Below, in pieces: positions 27,301-39,400 of a stretch of 64,000 nt of DNA (position 1 is the first letter of the stretch; each line of letters opens with the position of its first letter). A program made the position numbers and the translations under genes. The stretch spans positions 3,347,598 to 3,411,597 of the forward strand of contig OX345642.1 in the NCBI GenBank assembly GCA_947044365.1, written 5' to 3'. Origin of the DNA: Petrosia ficiformis. Taxonomy: Eukaryota; Porifera; Demospongiae; Haplosclerida; Petrosiidae. The notes beneath the pieces were generated by a model. The model had not been told where the DNA came from and searched no databases. It saw only the letters and a program-made list of their open reading frames with translations.

Positions 27301-29999
27301 TAGTACAATAAACATTAATGCAAGTCATAAATGTCTTACAGTCCGCAATATCTTTAAGATGATCTTTTGAATATACAGATCCACATGGATTACTAGGATT
27401 ATTGATAATGATGGCTACTGTATTTGAATCAATCAATCTTTCCATATCTTCAAGATCAATTTCCCAGTCTTTGTCAGGCTACATGTGTATGTGTGTGAAA
27501 TGAAAGTGAAATTTGCAAATAATTAAATTAAAAATCAGTGAAATTAATTCTGAAGCTTAAAATGTCTCATACACACAGACACACACACACACAGACACAC
27601 AGACACACAGACACACAGACACACACACTATGTGTTTTAGAAGTTTCTTTAGAAATCCTCACAAGGAGACACATTGCAAAAATTAAATCGTTAAAATAAT
27701 CTTATATTGGGTGTTACTTCACCTTATATGTAGTAACAACCAATAAAAAGGTAATATACTTCCCTTACAACAGAAGTGAGAATCTTGCTAATTTCTTTAA
27801 AAAAACATAATTTACCTCAACATTAAATATAGATAAATAGAATATGTATATTGAATGATAGTGATAGTTCAAAGGATTCGATTGCTGACATTTCCAAAAT
27901 GATTTTCAGGAGTTATAACTAATACTAAAGACAATAGTTATTAATGTTTATAATAGGTAAAAAAAACTCAATATTTTCAGCACCTTGCTTTTTGAACTCA
28001 TTGGATCTTACATATTACATAATTTATTAAAAATATCAGAAACTGAAACTAGAATGCTATAACAGTCTTTAGTTATGAAAGTATTGGGTTACAAATGAAT
28101 TCTTACTCACTAGTGTACGATAAAGTCTTTGTTCCACATTTTTAGCACCCAGTAGACAACGATATACACCAAAACCAGGTGATGGTGTGAGGACATTTTG
28201 TCCTGGATTTGTTAAAGCACTTATAGCTATATCCAATGCACCTGAGCAAGCAGAAGCCATTATCACATCCTGTAAGGGAGGGAGGGAGACAACAGCCATA
28301 ATTGTTAGATTTGTATAATATACACAGAAGTCTTACCTCAGCTGTTAGAGGTGACTGGTTTATAACACTGAATTTCTTAGCAACTACTTCCCTAACATGA
28401 GGAAGTCCTGTAAAGAATGGATTATAAACACACATTTTTGGTGTTAGAAAGTTCTTTGTCTGATCTTCTTAACATCACATACCACACTGCTGTAATTACT
28501 TTGTGTGTTTTATTGTGCGTGTGCATGTATGTTCTTGTGCATGTGTGTGTGTGTGACATGCAAGCGGCTGTAATAATCACATCTTACCACTAGAGTGACT
28601 ATATCCATTGTATTTTCCTCCATCCACTGCATTCTTTAATGCCTCAGTGATAACAGGGTGTGGAGGCAAGTTACCAAATACAGTAGGATCACCTGGAGAA
28701 GATATAAGATTCCCATAATTATACAGTCTGTAAAAATCATAACAACAACCAGCTGTACACAGAATTTGAAAGTAGATGGTGAGTGATACCAATAATTTTC
28801 ATTTCGATACAATCTGGAGTAGTTTGGGAATCAGTATCAATGGTATTAAGTACTATACTGATACTTAATAATGTGCATGCATGTGGTTAGATAAACGTCA
28901 AATTTTATACAAATTCAGTTAAAAATGTGGGAGCGCTATGAAAATTTGTTAAATGGGTGTGTAATATGGTATCGTAAACAGCCGAAAAGTATCGGTATTG
29001 TTAGAAAATTGTAATTATTGTAGATATCGAGTATTTTCGGTATTGATCTACCCACCCCCTATTAGATTAGTCTCGCGAGCCAGACCCATACCATGAGAAA
29101 GGGTCTGGTTGCATGCTATACAACAGTTTGTTCCTGGCGCATGAAAAGCTGCGCCCAATCAGATTGCAGAACATCATGAAAGATCATTATTAACACGCCC
29201 ATTTTGTGATGTCATGTTTAAAAAATGGAACTAGAAGCAGTGATCGATAGAGTAGCTTTGGATATGGGCTACGAGTCTTTGAAATCAAAACAGAAGTAAG
29301 CTAGTGTGTTTTTTTTCTACACAAGCAAGTCATATTTGTCCCATTGGATTTCTGTTATTGCATTTGTAATGTCATACGTGTAACTATATGGCTTCCTTGA
29401 ACAAACTTATGTATATATAGCCTTTCTCATGGTACATGTCTGGCTCCCAAGACTACTAGTAGATATGGACAATTAGATATAGCCACTAGTATAATAGAAA
29501 TAAATAAGCTTATTGTTTGTATACATCCCTCTTGTATTGTCATGTAGTACAAGTTGTTTTTGAACAACATTGGTAATTATGAAGAATATTGTAATGTACG
29601 AATACATGCAAGTGCAATCCAGCAAATATGTCAGCCAAAAGAGTAATTCATTCCACCCTCTTCCACTATTTTGTTTATATTGTCTCTTGTTACTATAGGA
29701 ACATTGTAAACAGAGATTTACCAATAGACAGTTTAATAAGATCTTGTTTATATTGTCTCTTGTTACTATAGGAACATTGTAAACAAACTAGACAGAGATT
29801 TACCAATAGACAGTTTAATAAGATCTTTCTCTTTGTTTCTTAATTCTACAACTTCTTTGAAATGTCTTTCTTCACATAATCGAATTGTATTAACAGCTCC
29901 ACGAGATTCATCAGAAGCTGGAATAGTCCATCCTTTCCTTCTTTGTGCTGGAGGCTCATCATCATGCTTGATATGGTTAATATGCTTACCTTCAGCCAT
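24334..29999 (-). CDS. TAT: Tyrosine aminotransferase
   Basis: PLP enzyme of fold type I, transferring the amino group of tyrosine to 2-oxoglutarate, first step of tyrosine catabolism (cytosol). Nine exons: 29804-29999, 28588-28692, 28337-28407, 28111-28269, 27340-27478, 26524-26729, 25393-25521, 25158-25340, 24334-24444. All junctions are GT/AG and in phase, giving 432 residues (human 454). Landmarks: [12 protein letters not shown] and YNGYSHSSG near the N-terminus, [48 protein letters not shown] with the Schiff-base lysine at K268, and the carboxylate-binding arginine in NFFRVV (R405). The start is the first ATG ([10 protein letters not shown]), with a charged N-terminal region of about 60 residues unlike mammalian TAT. 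The PLP-site residues I can place are present. It is divergent with cytochrome b5. A tandem duplication copies its exon 1 donor (29666-29826). Confidence 0.95.
24572..24712 (+). mobile_element. hAT-N3 MITE, right end eroded
   Basis: Begins CAGGGGTGTGGAAACA and shares TTTCAATTTACCAGACATTCACTAGA with 16424-16587. The right terminus is reduced to ATTCCCATACCACTGA. It lies in the last intron of TAT. Confidence 0.75.
25569..25790 (-). mobile_element. hAT-N4 MITE inserted in a local repeat
   Basis: Termini CAGTGTTCTGCCC and GGGCAGAACACTG, inverted relative to 18484-18692. TTTACCC borders both sides, and the uninterrupted target GCATTTACCCTTGCATTC is present at about 25985, giving an internal empty-site comparison. 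Confidence 0.88.
25790..26062. repeat. Complex inverted repeat in TAT intron 6
   Basis: AGAATGCTGCCTGGGTTCAGTTAAGAAATATATATA (25835-25871) is mirrored at 25920-25960; CCCTTGCATTCATATAAATGCACATTATGTGG occurs at 25792, inverted near 25880 and again direct near 25993. Confidence 0.8.
26060..26478. mobile_element. AATTACA-rich element with inverted ends
   Basis: CTGGGTTCAATTACA at the left and TGTAATTGAACCCAGG at the right enclose about 400 bp rich in CAATTACAATTACA. It ends about 45 bases from the donor of TAT exon 6. Non-autonomous; family not recognised. Confidence 0.7.
26985..27300. repeat. Family H tandem array with inverted end
   Basis: About four and a half copies of a 57-64 bp unit (AAGGGTGGAGGAGTACATTAGTGGTGCATCATACTGTTATTGCATTAGGATAAATATTAAATATT), then one inverted copy at 27250-27302 (GCACCACTAATGTACTCCTCCACCC), so the end can fold back. 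Confidence 0.9.
27565..27632. repeat. (CA)n/(CAGA)n microsatellite, TAT intron 4
   Basis: ACACACAGACACACAGACACAC tract. Confidence 0.95.
29068..29455. mobile_element. TIR element carrying a RecQ-like helicase first exon
   Basis: Termini TAGTCTCGCGAGCCAGAC...CCATGAGAAAGG and the inverted CCTTTCTCATGG...GTCTGGCTCCCAAGACTA give arms of about 35 bp. Inside, 29225-29295 (+) reads [20 protein letters not shown] and then SKQK to a GTAAGC donor, resembling the start of RecQ-like helicases (LK-x2-Q motif). No later exon lies in the element. TAT intron 1 contains it, antisense. The related short element at 46330-46525 has similar ends. Confidence 0.65.
29666..29826 (-). repeat. Tandem duplication copying the TAT exon 1 donor
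   Basis: GTTTATATTGTCTCTTGTTACTATAGGAACATTGTAAAC followed by AGAGATTTACCAATAGACAGTTTAATAAGATC occurs twice. The right copy contains the true end of exon 1 and its GTAAAT donor; the left copy is an intronic duplicate of the same coding bases and donor. Confidence 0.9.
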
Positions 30000-30283
30000 C
30001 TTAAAATATCTATCAAAAATGCAATAACATAAAGATCATTATGCAATAATATTTCTTGCTCACTCCCCCATCCTTAATAACCCTGAAACAACCTGTAAAA
30101 CCACTATATATACATAAATTTACCAGTTTACAAATGAAGGTAATTTTGCAGAGATGAAGACGTACACACCCCCAGTCTCGCCCCACTATATAGTCAGTCG
30201 AGTCAAGCGTGAGGGCTTAAAATCACGTGACCTCCACGTGCTTGAAGTAGGGGACCGACTGACCTCTGTATCTTCTCTTGGAA
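30000..30283. promoter_or_regulatory. Divergent promoter with paired CACGTG boxes
   Basis: 284 bases between the start codons of TAT (-) and cytochrome b5 (+). CACGTG at 30224-30229 (in ATCACGTGACC) and at 30235-30240, 11 bases apart, close to the cytochrome b5 start. The same box pair, at 21 bases, is in the promoter at 3802-4034. Confidence 0.6.
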
Positions 30284-30421
30284 ATGGCAGACACAGAACT
30301 TACAGAAGAACTACCAACAGGTAAATGCACAATCAGAGACTGTGAATATATTGAAGAATATATTGAAACAACTAAAAAAAAAAACAGGTTTCGTTGTAGC
30401 AGTAAGTTCAATTTGCCATTC

Positions 30422-30496
<75 letters not shown>

Positions 30497-33400
30497 TATA
30501 TATTTATGACCTGTATGTACATGTATGTATATTATACATGTACAGTCTAGACCTAATAGGTGTTACTCTGGCCTGCAATAGAGTGTCATTTTATATATTA
30601 AATTGAAACGAAATTGTTAAATTATTGTGATAATTATATTAAACTGATGTCTTTGTAACTATAGCGACATGTGACAATTTATTGTTAGTGGTAGAATTTT
30701 TTCCTGGGCATGTTCTAGATGAAAGTGTAGCTTGAATTTCACCAAACAAAACCCAATGGAATGGCTTAGCTATAAAACAAATCTGTGTATCTAAATTGGA
30801 ATGATATCATTAATTAATTGATCAACCCTTTAAGCTCTATAATTATATATACTGGGTATGTTTGTTTACATTCCTAAAGACAAGTGTTGGATGGAGCAGT
30901 TAAAACACTTTCAGCTTGTAACATTATATATATATATACATGTATATCCCAGCTCCAACAGACATTAAAGGGGTTATAAATGTGATATAAGCCCTTGTGG
31001 GTCCATTTGGTGTTTGATATAAGCCCTGTCACCTTGTTAACAGCTGTCATGACGACTGTGATGGCCGTCTCTTCAGCCATAGCGACGACACAATGTCCTA
31101 GGCAATTGCACATGCCCATGTCTGAGTTGTAGGTGGCATATATAATAGTTATAACACGTGGCACTCGGGTTATATCAGATTTATAAAAACATCGCCCTCA
31201 GGCTCGGTTTTTATAAATCTGATATAACCCTTGTACCGGGATATAACCTTAACATATATGGCAAGGTGTTATTATTCCCAAGGGCAACGCCTGTATAACT
31301 TACACGTTTTAATTAACAGTGACTTTTAACTCACTTAGTTAGACAGAAGACCTTATAAAAAGGCCATAGATACCAAAAACATGCTTCGTTATTTCGTATA
31401 ACGTTCTCACCTGGATACATGTAACTCACAATTTGTACCTTCATATACTTGTCATGTTTAAGTGGAGAAATAGCATACAATCATACATTTAGTTACATGC
31501 AAAGCAACATAATAATTCACAATATAAATACATGTAAAATTGTAAATCAGTTCAACTATACAGGCACAAAATCTTTACTACTGGATTTCTCCCAGCACCA
31601 TTAGAGTATTACTGTATGGAATACAGAACTAGTAGTCAATAAAAGTTCTTTTTTTACACTGAGTTCAGTTACCATGCATCCATATCAATACGAAAACTAC
31701 CGTTCCATTTCTGTTCCTTCCTTTTCATGTTTAGCTACTAGCATTAAAGACGCTAATTGCCAAGGATAACATCCTCTTGTTATATGCATTTGGTGTACAG
31801 TATTGCTTTGTGGTGACCAAATCATTTGTTGATTTATGTCTGAAACACAACAGCCTTTTATAGCTATTTTTAAACTCTGCTTTCTCAAAAAAGACATTGG
31901 TTAAGTGGACTTGACCAATGTATTTTGTTTTATGAAGCAGATGTGGTCTAGTGGGCAGATACTGGAGTACTGGTCGAATGATTAAGGATTCCAACCATGC
32001 CATTAGCACTGCTTTCTTGAGTTTGATGTTACAGTAAACAGATGTTGGCTTATCTTTCTATTGTTCCCATTGTGAATAGAAAGCCTTATAAAATACTTGT
32101 AAAATTTGTATAGGTACATATGTGTTCCTACACAGGTGAAGAAGAATCAGAACAGCCTGTTAGAAAGTATACTTGGGAAGAGATACAGAAACATAACACT
32201 AACACATCATTATGGATTGTAGTTCATAACAAAGTGTATGATGTCACAAGATTCATGGAAGAGGTATGTCCCTGTTATTACCCCTCCTGAGTCCCTCTAG
32301 TGCCTATTGGAATTTCTGCAATTTTTTTATGTATCACATAGTGATGCACCAATAGGCCTTTTTCACCGATATTCCGATAACCGGTAATGGTTACTTAATA
32401 TCTGCCGATACTGATAGTCGATGCAATATTTTATTCAAAAGATATTTTTTTAAATAATGAGCCACAGATGTTTTGCACTCATTGCAAACAGCATAGCGAG
32501 TGTCCTCAGCGACTAAAAAAAGTTCCATATTCTGGACGTTTTCGCCATCTTGATTCTCAGCTGCATGCTGTGCATGTGTAAGGTCAACGTCAAATGCATA
32601 ATGCGCATGCGTGAAAACACGTGACTGCTTTTCTTTCGGTATGGAAGCTTTTAACCAATATCCGATTCCCAGTTTGACTATAAAAATTATATCGGCCGAT
32701 GCGATTATTGGTGCATCACTAGTATCGCATTGTAATTAAGCTGTATGTTTACAAAAACAAAAGTATGACAGATAAAAGTTTGTTCAAGTACATGCACTGG
32801 TGCACCTCACCGGTTTTCTCATTTTTTAAAATGCAAATCTTGCTTTTTGAAGTCTTTGCTTTTTGAAGTCTTTGCATACTCAACCAGTCGCCATTTTACT
32901 TTCTTAACTTCATGCAGTTTAGGAAATTAGTTAATATCATACAATGACCCGTTTATCGTTGTTGCTTGCAGCATCTATGTAACAGTTGGCAAAAATGTTA
33001 TAGTAAGAAGTTGTGTTATAACATTATTACACATATGGACAGCAACCATGGGGATGCCCCTATGGACCATAAAAATAAGAAAGGCAATTTAATATGGCAC
33101 ATTATGTACTGTACTGTATATATGCAAAGACTCAAGATTATTGATTCCGGATTTTTATTTGAAACAGTCAAGGATTTTATTTAGAGATGTGAATAAATTT
33201 TGAGGGGCCAATAATAGTAGAATGTAAACAAGTGTATATAGAGAAAAAAACATCCCTATGATTGCTTTACAAATTTAAGTGAAGATAAAAGTATCCCTAT
33301 GACTGCTTTGTGGTGTCCAGAATTCAGTAATCATGGCTGACTTTATCAAGCATGAAAGACAACAGCTTATTATAGTTATTATTTTGATTATCTACTCTCC

Positions 33401-36400
33401 TGACCTTTCAAAGGACCTTGTAGAACTTTAGGAATATATTTCAGGCAGAATAGCTACCTATTAGTTCCAGTTTCTACGTAAGCTCAACAGCTTTCTTTCT
33501 GCTGGTGTGTACTGTGTAGAGCTTGATCGCGCGTTCTTTTATGTGCCACGCCCATTAATTGACCGAGCCCCCGGGAATGATGTAACTTCCTTAACTACGT
33601 ATACAACGCATACTTGTGTAGGTGACACAAGAATATATATATATATATAAACATACATCGAACCCGTGGGAAAGCAATCATAGGGATGGCCCTACGGGCC
33701 ATAAAAAGAATAATTATGAATCTGGGTCCCCCAATGATAAATAATACAAGGTCAATTTCAGATCTGGTTTAGAGGAGGTTGGAGGGACTTTCTATAGCTG
33801 GTAAAACCCCAAATTTTTAAAACCCTGTTTATTGATTTTTAGCTCTCCCTATCAAATGAATGCAAAACCTATTAACCTAAATGACAATAGTACACATGTA
33901 TATGATTAAAAGCGATGTTATGATATTAATTTCTTTATTTTCCAGCATCCTGGAGGTGAGGAAGTCTTGTTAGAACAAGCAGGTCAGTAATTCTATTAAA
34001 CTCCTAAACAAATACTTCATTATTATTTGTACATCTGGATCTTTAATGTTTGGAGGAGATTTTGAGTAATGAAGGAGCATCCAATTGTATAGGGCCATGG
34101 TTTTATTCAGAAGACTACTAATAGTAGGGAGTTTATGAACATGTATGTGCATGTAATTTATTACAGAAATTAATAAATCTGAAAGTATTACGATTAAACA
34201 CTCCACAGCTCAAGAGTTCCTGTTTGTAACTAACCTACATGTACATGTATTTACTATACATACATGTACATATATGTCTGTGCTTGTGTTGTCTTTTTTG
34301 TGGGGATGTGGTCATTATGCTTACCGTTTACCGAAAACTTGAGTTTTCAGTGTATATGTGTATGTACCTATCAGAAAAGTTGATAAAGACTGCACTTATT
34401 ATATATAACATGTGATTAATAACTAGTGGTTTATTAAACAAGGTGTGGTTTGCACTACTGAGCATTATGCACTTCACAAGTAATAATTATGAGCTTAAAA
34501 AACTGAGTTTAAATATATTTGTATTCCATTTGCTTAGCTAAAATTAATTATTAATACTTGTAGTTATATGGTTTTGAGCCCAAGGTCTATGTTGTATGGG
34601 TCTGAGTCTTGAGGTGGTATCATATTTTCAATTTGCTCAGCTTTGTACATCTACAAGTAATTATTATAAGTTCCAAGTTAGAATTTCAGTATGTGTCTGA
34701 GTCTTGAGCAAGTAGTATCATAATTATTTGGCTAAATTATAATAATTATAAGTTCCAAGTTAGAATTTCAGTATGTGTCTGAGTCTTGAGCAAGTAGTAT
34801 CATAATTATTTGGCTAAATTATAATAATTATAAGTTCCAAGTTAGAATTTCAGTATGTGTCTGAGTCTTGAGCAAGTAGTATCATAATTATTTGGCTAAA
34901 TTATAATGATTATAAGTTCCAAGTTAGAATTTCAGTATGGGTCTGAGTCTGTTTCACTTACATGTTTCTATTCTACAGGTGGTGATGCTACCAATGCATT
35001 TGAAGATGTTGGTCACTCACAGGATGCTCGTGAATTACAGAAGAACTATCTGATTGGTGAATTAGCTGAACCTGATTCAAAACCCCCTGTTCATGTAAGT
35101 ATGGTTCACTAAAATTAGTACTGGCCTATTATTATATTGATCATATGTGTCTGGTACTGCAACAACTCTTGCATGCTCTGACTAACTTACACACAACTCT
35201 TCCATTGACTGGATACAGTACATGTACATACATGTACCATTGTATGTATGTATATATTAGTTATATCCCAAGTGCAAGGGATATATCCAGTTTAAAGCAT
35301 GAAGCTCAAGGGCACATAGCACCCAAGTGCCGAATGCTTTAAATTGGATAATATCCCAAGCACAAGGGATATAAATAATTTGTGTCGTTTGATCACTGAG
35401 TAACCGTTTGATAACAACTGTATGATGTCAAGGGCATTAATTATTCACACTATCTAAACTTAAAATTCATTAAAGAAACCACAGGGATATAACTAAAACC
35501 ACTGTGTTATATCTGATTTGTAGCACTAGCAGTTTCTTTGATGTGTGTCATCATAACGACACAAATGTACATGTACATGTACATACATTTATTATTATAA
35601 AAGGTATTTGCAGTCAAACCTGTGTATTCCGAACATCTTGGGACCTGGCTAAAGAGACCTAATTATGGAGGTGTCCTTATTTTATTTGGCTAATACAGAA
35701 ATTATAAAAAACTATTTGCAAAGGCTAACAGAAGTCCTTCAAAGATTAGATCTAAGTCATGAAATACTTAAATTTGTACTTCAAGTTTTGTTTTGACAAA
35801 TATAGCTATCATTGTCTGTAATATGCATTGTCTGTAATAACAGTTCATTGGGGGTCCATTCGATTCCAGACTACAGGATGTCCATATTGTCCAGTAGTTT
35901 AATACACACAATTTAATGAAGAACGTTTTGGAACGTTAACGTCCACTTTAACCAGGTATCCATATTTCTAGAGTCCAGAATAGCAGGTTTGATTGTACAA
36001 ATTATTTTGCCAAAATTGATTTTGAATATTTATTGTTTATCTTTTTCATTTCAGATAAAAACTACACCATATGCTCCCACTGGAGGCAGGTGAATATTCT
36101 AAATACTATATAAATGGGGCTGGGAATGCACATTTACGCAATAACCACTACATCCTGACCTTTGGTAGTCACTTCACCAGCTACACCCGTATGTGGTGGG
36201 TATGGCTGGGAACAAGACTAGACCTTTAAATACTCACTATTCAGTCATTTTGTAATACTTGTATCTGGCATGTAATAATACAGTACCTGAATACTTGGAG
36301 TCCTATACAAGATGGCAGAATAACAACTATTTTGAACTTAAGCTATTACACAAATGTGTATCATTTTTTATGGTCCACAGGGCCATCCCTATAACTGCTT

Positions 36401-39400
36401 CTCACAGGTTTAAACTATATATATTTATGTCACTTGCCTGTTGTATACATGTACATAGTTAAGGAAGTTATATAATTACTCAGGAACTTGTTCAATTAAT
36501 GTGTGTGGCGTGTAATGGAACATGTGGTTCAGCTAAGGAAGAAAGCTGCAGCTTGTAGCACTGGCAGTTCCTTGATACACCTACTCAACATTATACAACA
36601 CAGTATTAATTATCTTGTGCTGTTTTCATCAGGCTTTAATATCAGTCCAGAGTCTGCTGACTACACTAGACTCACATACACAGTACAAGGTCCATTAGCA
36701 ATAACTAAAGCTAAGGATCCTATCATACAATTCAGCTGAACATCAATGAAGTATGAACTAGATTAGTAGGACCTTGAAGGAGTGCTTTTGTTTGTCAAGA
36801 ATATGACTGGATTTACACTCTTACAGGACTCAGTACATATATCTGTACTATCTGATAGTGATGGGCAATATTTGATTTTTCAAACCGACACAATATCGAT
36901 TAATATAAGGTAAATATCGTTGATATCGATATCAAATCGATACGATATTTACAGCTGCATATTGCATAGATCTGGCTAGGGTGGGGCTTGCTCATGCAGG
37001 CTCTTCCCAATGACTATCAAGATCAGTGAGTGTTCATAGATCTGGCTAGAGTGGGGCTTGCTCATGCAGGCTCTTCCCAATGACTATCAAGATCAGTGAG
37101 TGTTCATAGATCTGGCTAGGGTGGGGCTTGCTCATGCAGGCTCTTCCCAATGACTATCAAGATCAGTGAGTGTTCATAGATCTGGCTAGGGTGGGGCTTG
37201 CTCAGGCTCGGCCCAATGACTATCAAGATTGTTTTACTTTTCAGTTTTCAGACATCTGCTGCAGATGTGTGTTCTAACTGTTCTCTGTTATGAAACACTT
37301 GAACCAAAACTTTCATATACACTGTGTAAGTGAGGATATATTGAGAAAAAAGATCCCTATGATTACTTTCTAATGTCAGAAATCCACCAACCTGTTTTAA
37401 TTACTTGTTTTTCTATTCTCTTTACTTTTTAGTGGCTCTTGTATAACTTTTACAATGTATTTCAGCCATAACAACTATCAAATACAGTTTCCACAAGCTG
37501 GTCTGGTGAAGCGCACATACTTTTAACCCTTAGAGGACTGAGCTTGTTTTTCGAAATTCTTCTCATTTCCAACACTGGCGACTCTATTGCATATATTTTG
37601 GCCACCATTCACTTTCTCTACCCCAAACTTGGCTCCTTTTTCGACACGGAGTACTACACTGCCAAAAACTTGCTTACCAGGACTCGAAAGTCCCCAAGCG
37701 CTTTGTAGGATTGAATCAAATGCAATGCTCTCCCTCTTTTGACTGGAACTGTGGCAAACAAAATGACCCCACTGCATGTTGGTACCAGCTACACCCACGA
37801 TTTCAGGTTTTACACCAAGGGAAATGCCTCAGGAACCCACCAGAGCACGTGGGCGGGGTCACTGAAACCACAATTTGCGTGGGCAGCGAGGGGGCACAGC
37901 TTCCTTCCAACCCCCATTTAAAATTCCCCCCATAGTCGTTATTTAGGCTAAAGGGTGGCTGAAAAACCATCAACTTTTTTAGCCGTATTCATGGGCTTGT
38001 GCCTGACACCAATTACAAGCATTTGGAGAGCTTCATAATGCTAGGAACACACTCCGAACCACGTAGGGGTGAAATGTCACATATATGTGACGTCAGTCTT
38101 CTAAGGGTTAAGTGCCACACCCATTAATTGATAGAACCCCCCGAAATGATACAACTCCCTTAACTGTGTATGCAATGCATTGATCTATGACACAAGTATA
38201 TATACAACTGTAGATTCCACCCTGTGGAAAGCAATCATAGGGATGGCCCTGTTTGCCATATTACATGTAAATACTGAATCTTTGTGAATACATGCATTTG
38301 ATAATCCTTGTGTAGTTATGTGTAGTCATATGAATACATGTATATTGAATTATCAATATTTCATTCAATATTGTGATCCAGTATTGGCTTTTGGATGTAT
38401 CAATGCACTTGAATAGGCTATTTAGAGGAACTTGTTTCCGTAAAGCTCTTAAAAGCAACAGACATGCAAGTAATTTGTTTAACCATCTCTTGATAACTTA
38501 AACCAAACAGCAATTTCTTTAAATTTTATATTTCAATTTTTTTCCAACAATTAAAGATTGCGATAACACGAGACTGTGCAGCTGTCTCAGTCACATGTGG
38601 ATGAGTGGGTTTTTTTTGTTGTTAAGAGTGGCTAGGCCACTGTATCACATCATGATAGCAATTGCTTGTCAGATATCCCAACTACTCATCAATTGCTTTG
38701 TCCTACCAGCCTGTCATCCCCACATGTTGAAGCTGTCTTGCTTGTTGTCTACTATTATTAAGTGAATCTATAAAAGCTTTTACATCAATTAGTTTTTCTA
38801 ATGCATCAGCCCCATCTTCCCTTTTTTTAGGCTCAATTCAACTTAACTTGCTACATTCCATTACTAGTTCCCAGCTTATTTCTGTAGAAACAAACACATC
38901 ATGAAATCCTTTGTAGTGTTAATTATTATTGTAAGAACATTGAGTGGTTTAATTCAAAACCACAAGAGACAAATAAGTATTCTAATCAAAAAGTACAATT
39001 ATAATTATTTACAGATGTGGAAAAGTCACCATTACTCTGTTAACGTTTGGTAAAGTATCACATTATAAAACTACTGTTACTGTAGAATGCAGCTTTCTTA
39101 AAATTAATTTTAATACGAGCTACATGTATGTTGATGTAACTTGCATCTCTTGAAAACAAACACTAAAGGTCTATTGAAATAATATATATGTAACCAATTC
39201 TATCTTGTTGCTGTCGTCTTCAATAGGGCATATACAATGTAGGTTGTATAATCCCTACAGATTTAATAGACAAATTTGTGAACTTACAATTACAATGAAT
39301 ATAAGGCTGCTGAATTCCATGCTAGTCTCATTAATTCAAGCAAGAGTTTACTCAATTCAATCCTAATGTGAACTCATGCAGGAGTCTTCTAAATTCTATC

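Noticed and set aside
30223..30522. ORFs of alternating I and Y over the cytochrome b5 start, both strands
   Set aside because: AT microsatellite readings; the true exon 1 is only 37 bp.
36630..36739. Possible alternative last exon of cytochrome b5 after CATCAG (reading [20 protein letters not shown])
   Set aside because: It reads like protein, but its phase does not fit exon 5 (which ends two bases into a codon), and it adjoins a family B copy. It could be an exon fragment of another gene; kept only as a note.
37523..37935. 91-codon minus and 74-codon plus ORFs
   Set aside because: They lie inside the piggyBac-type MITE and overlap on opposite strands; no transposase motif.
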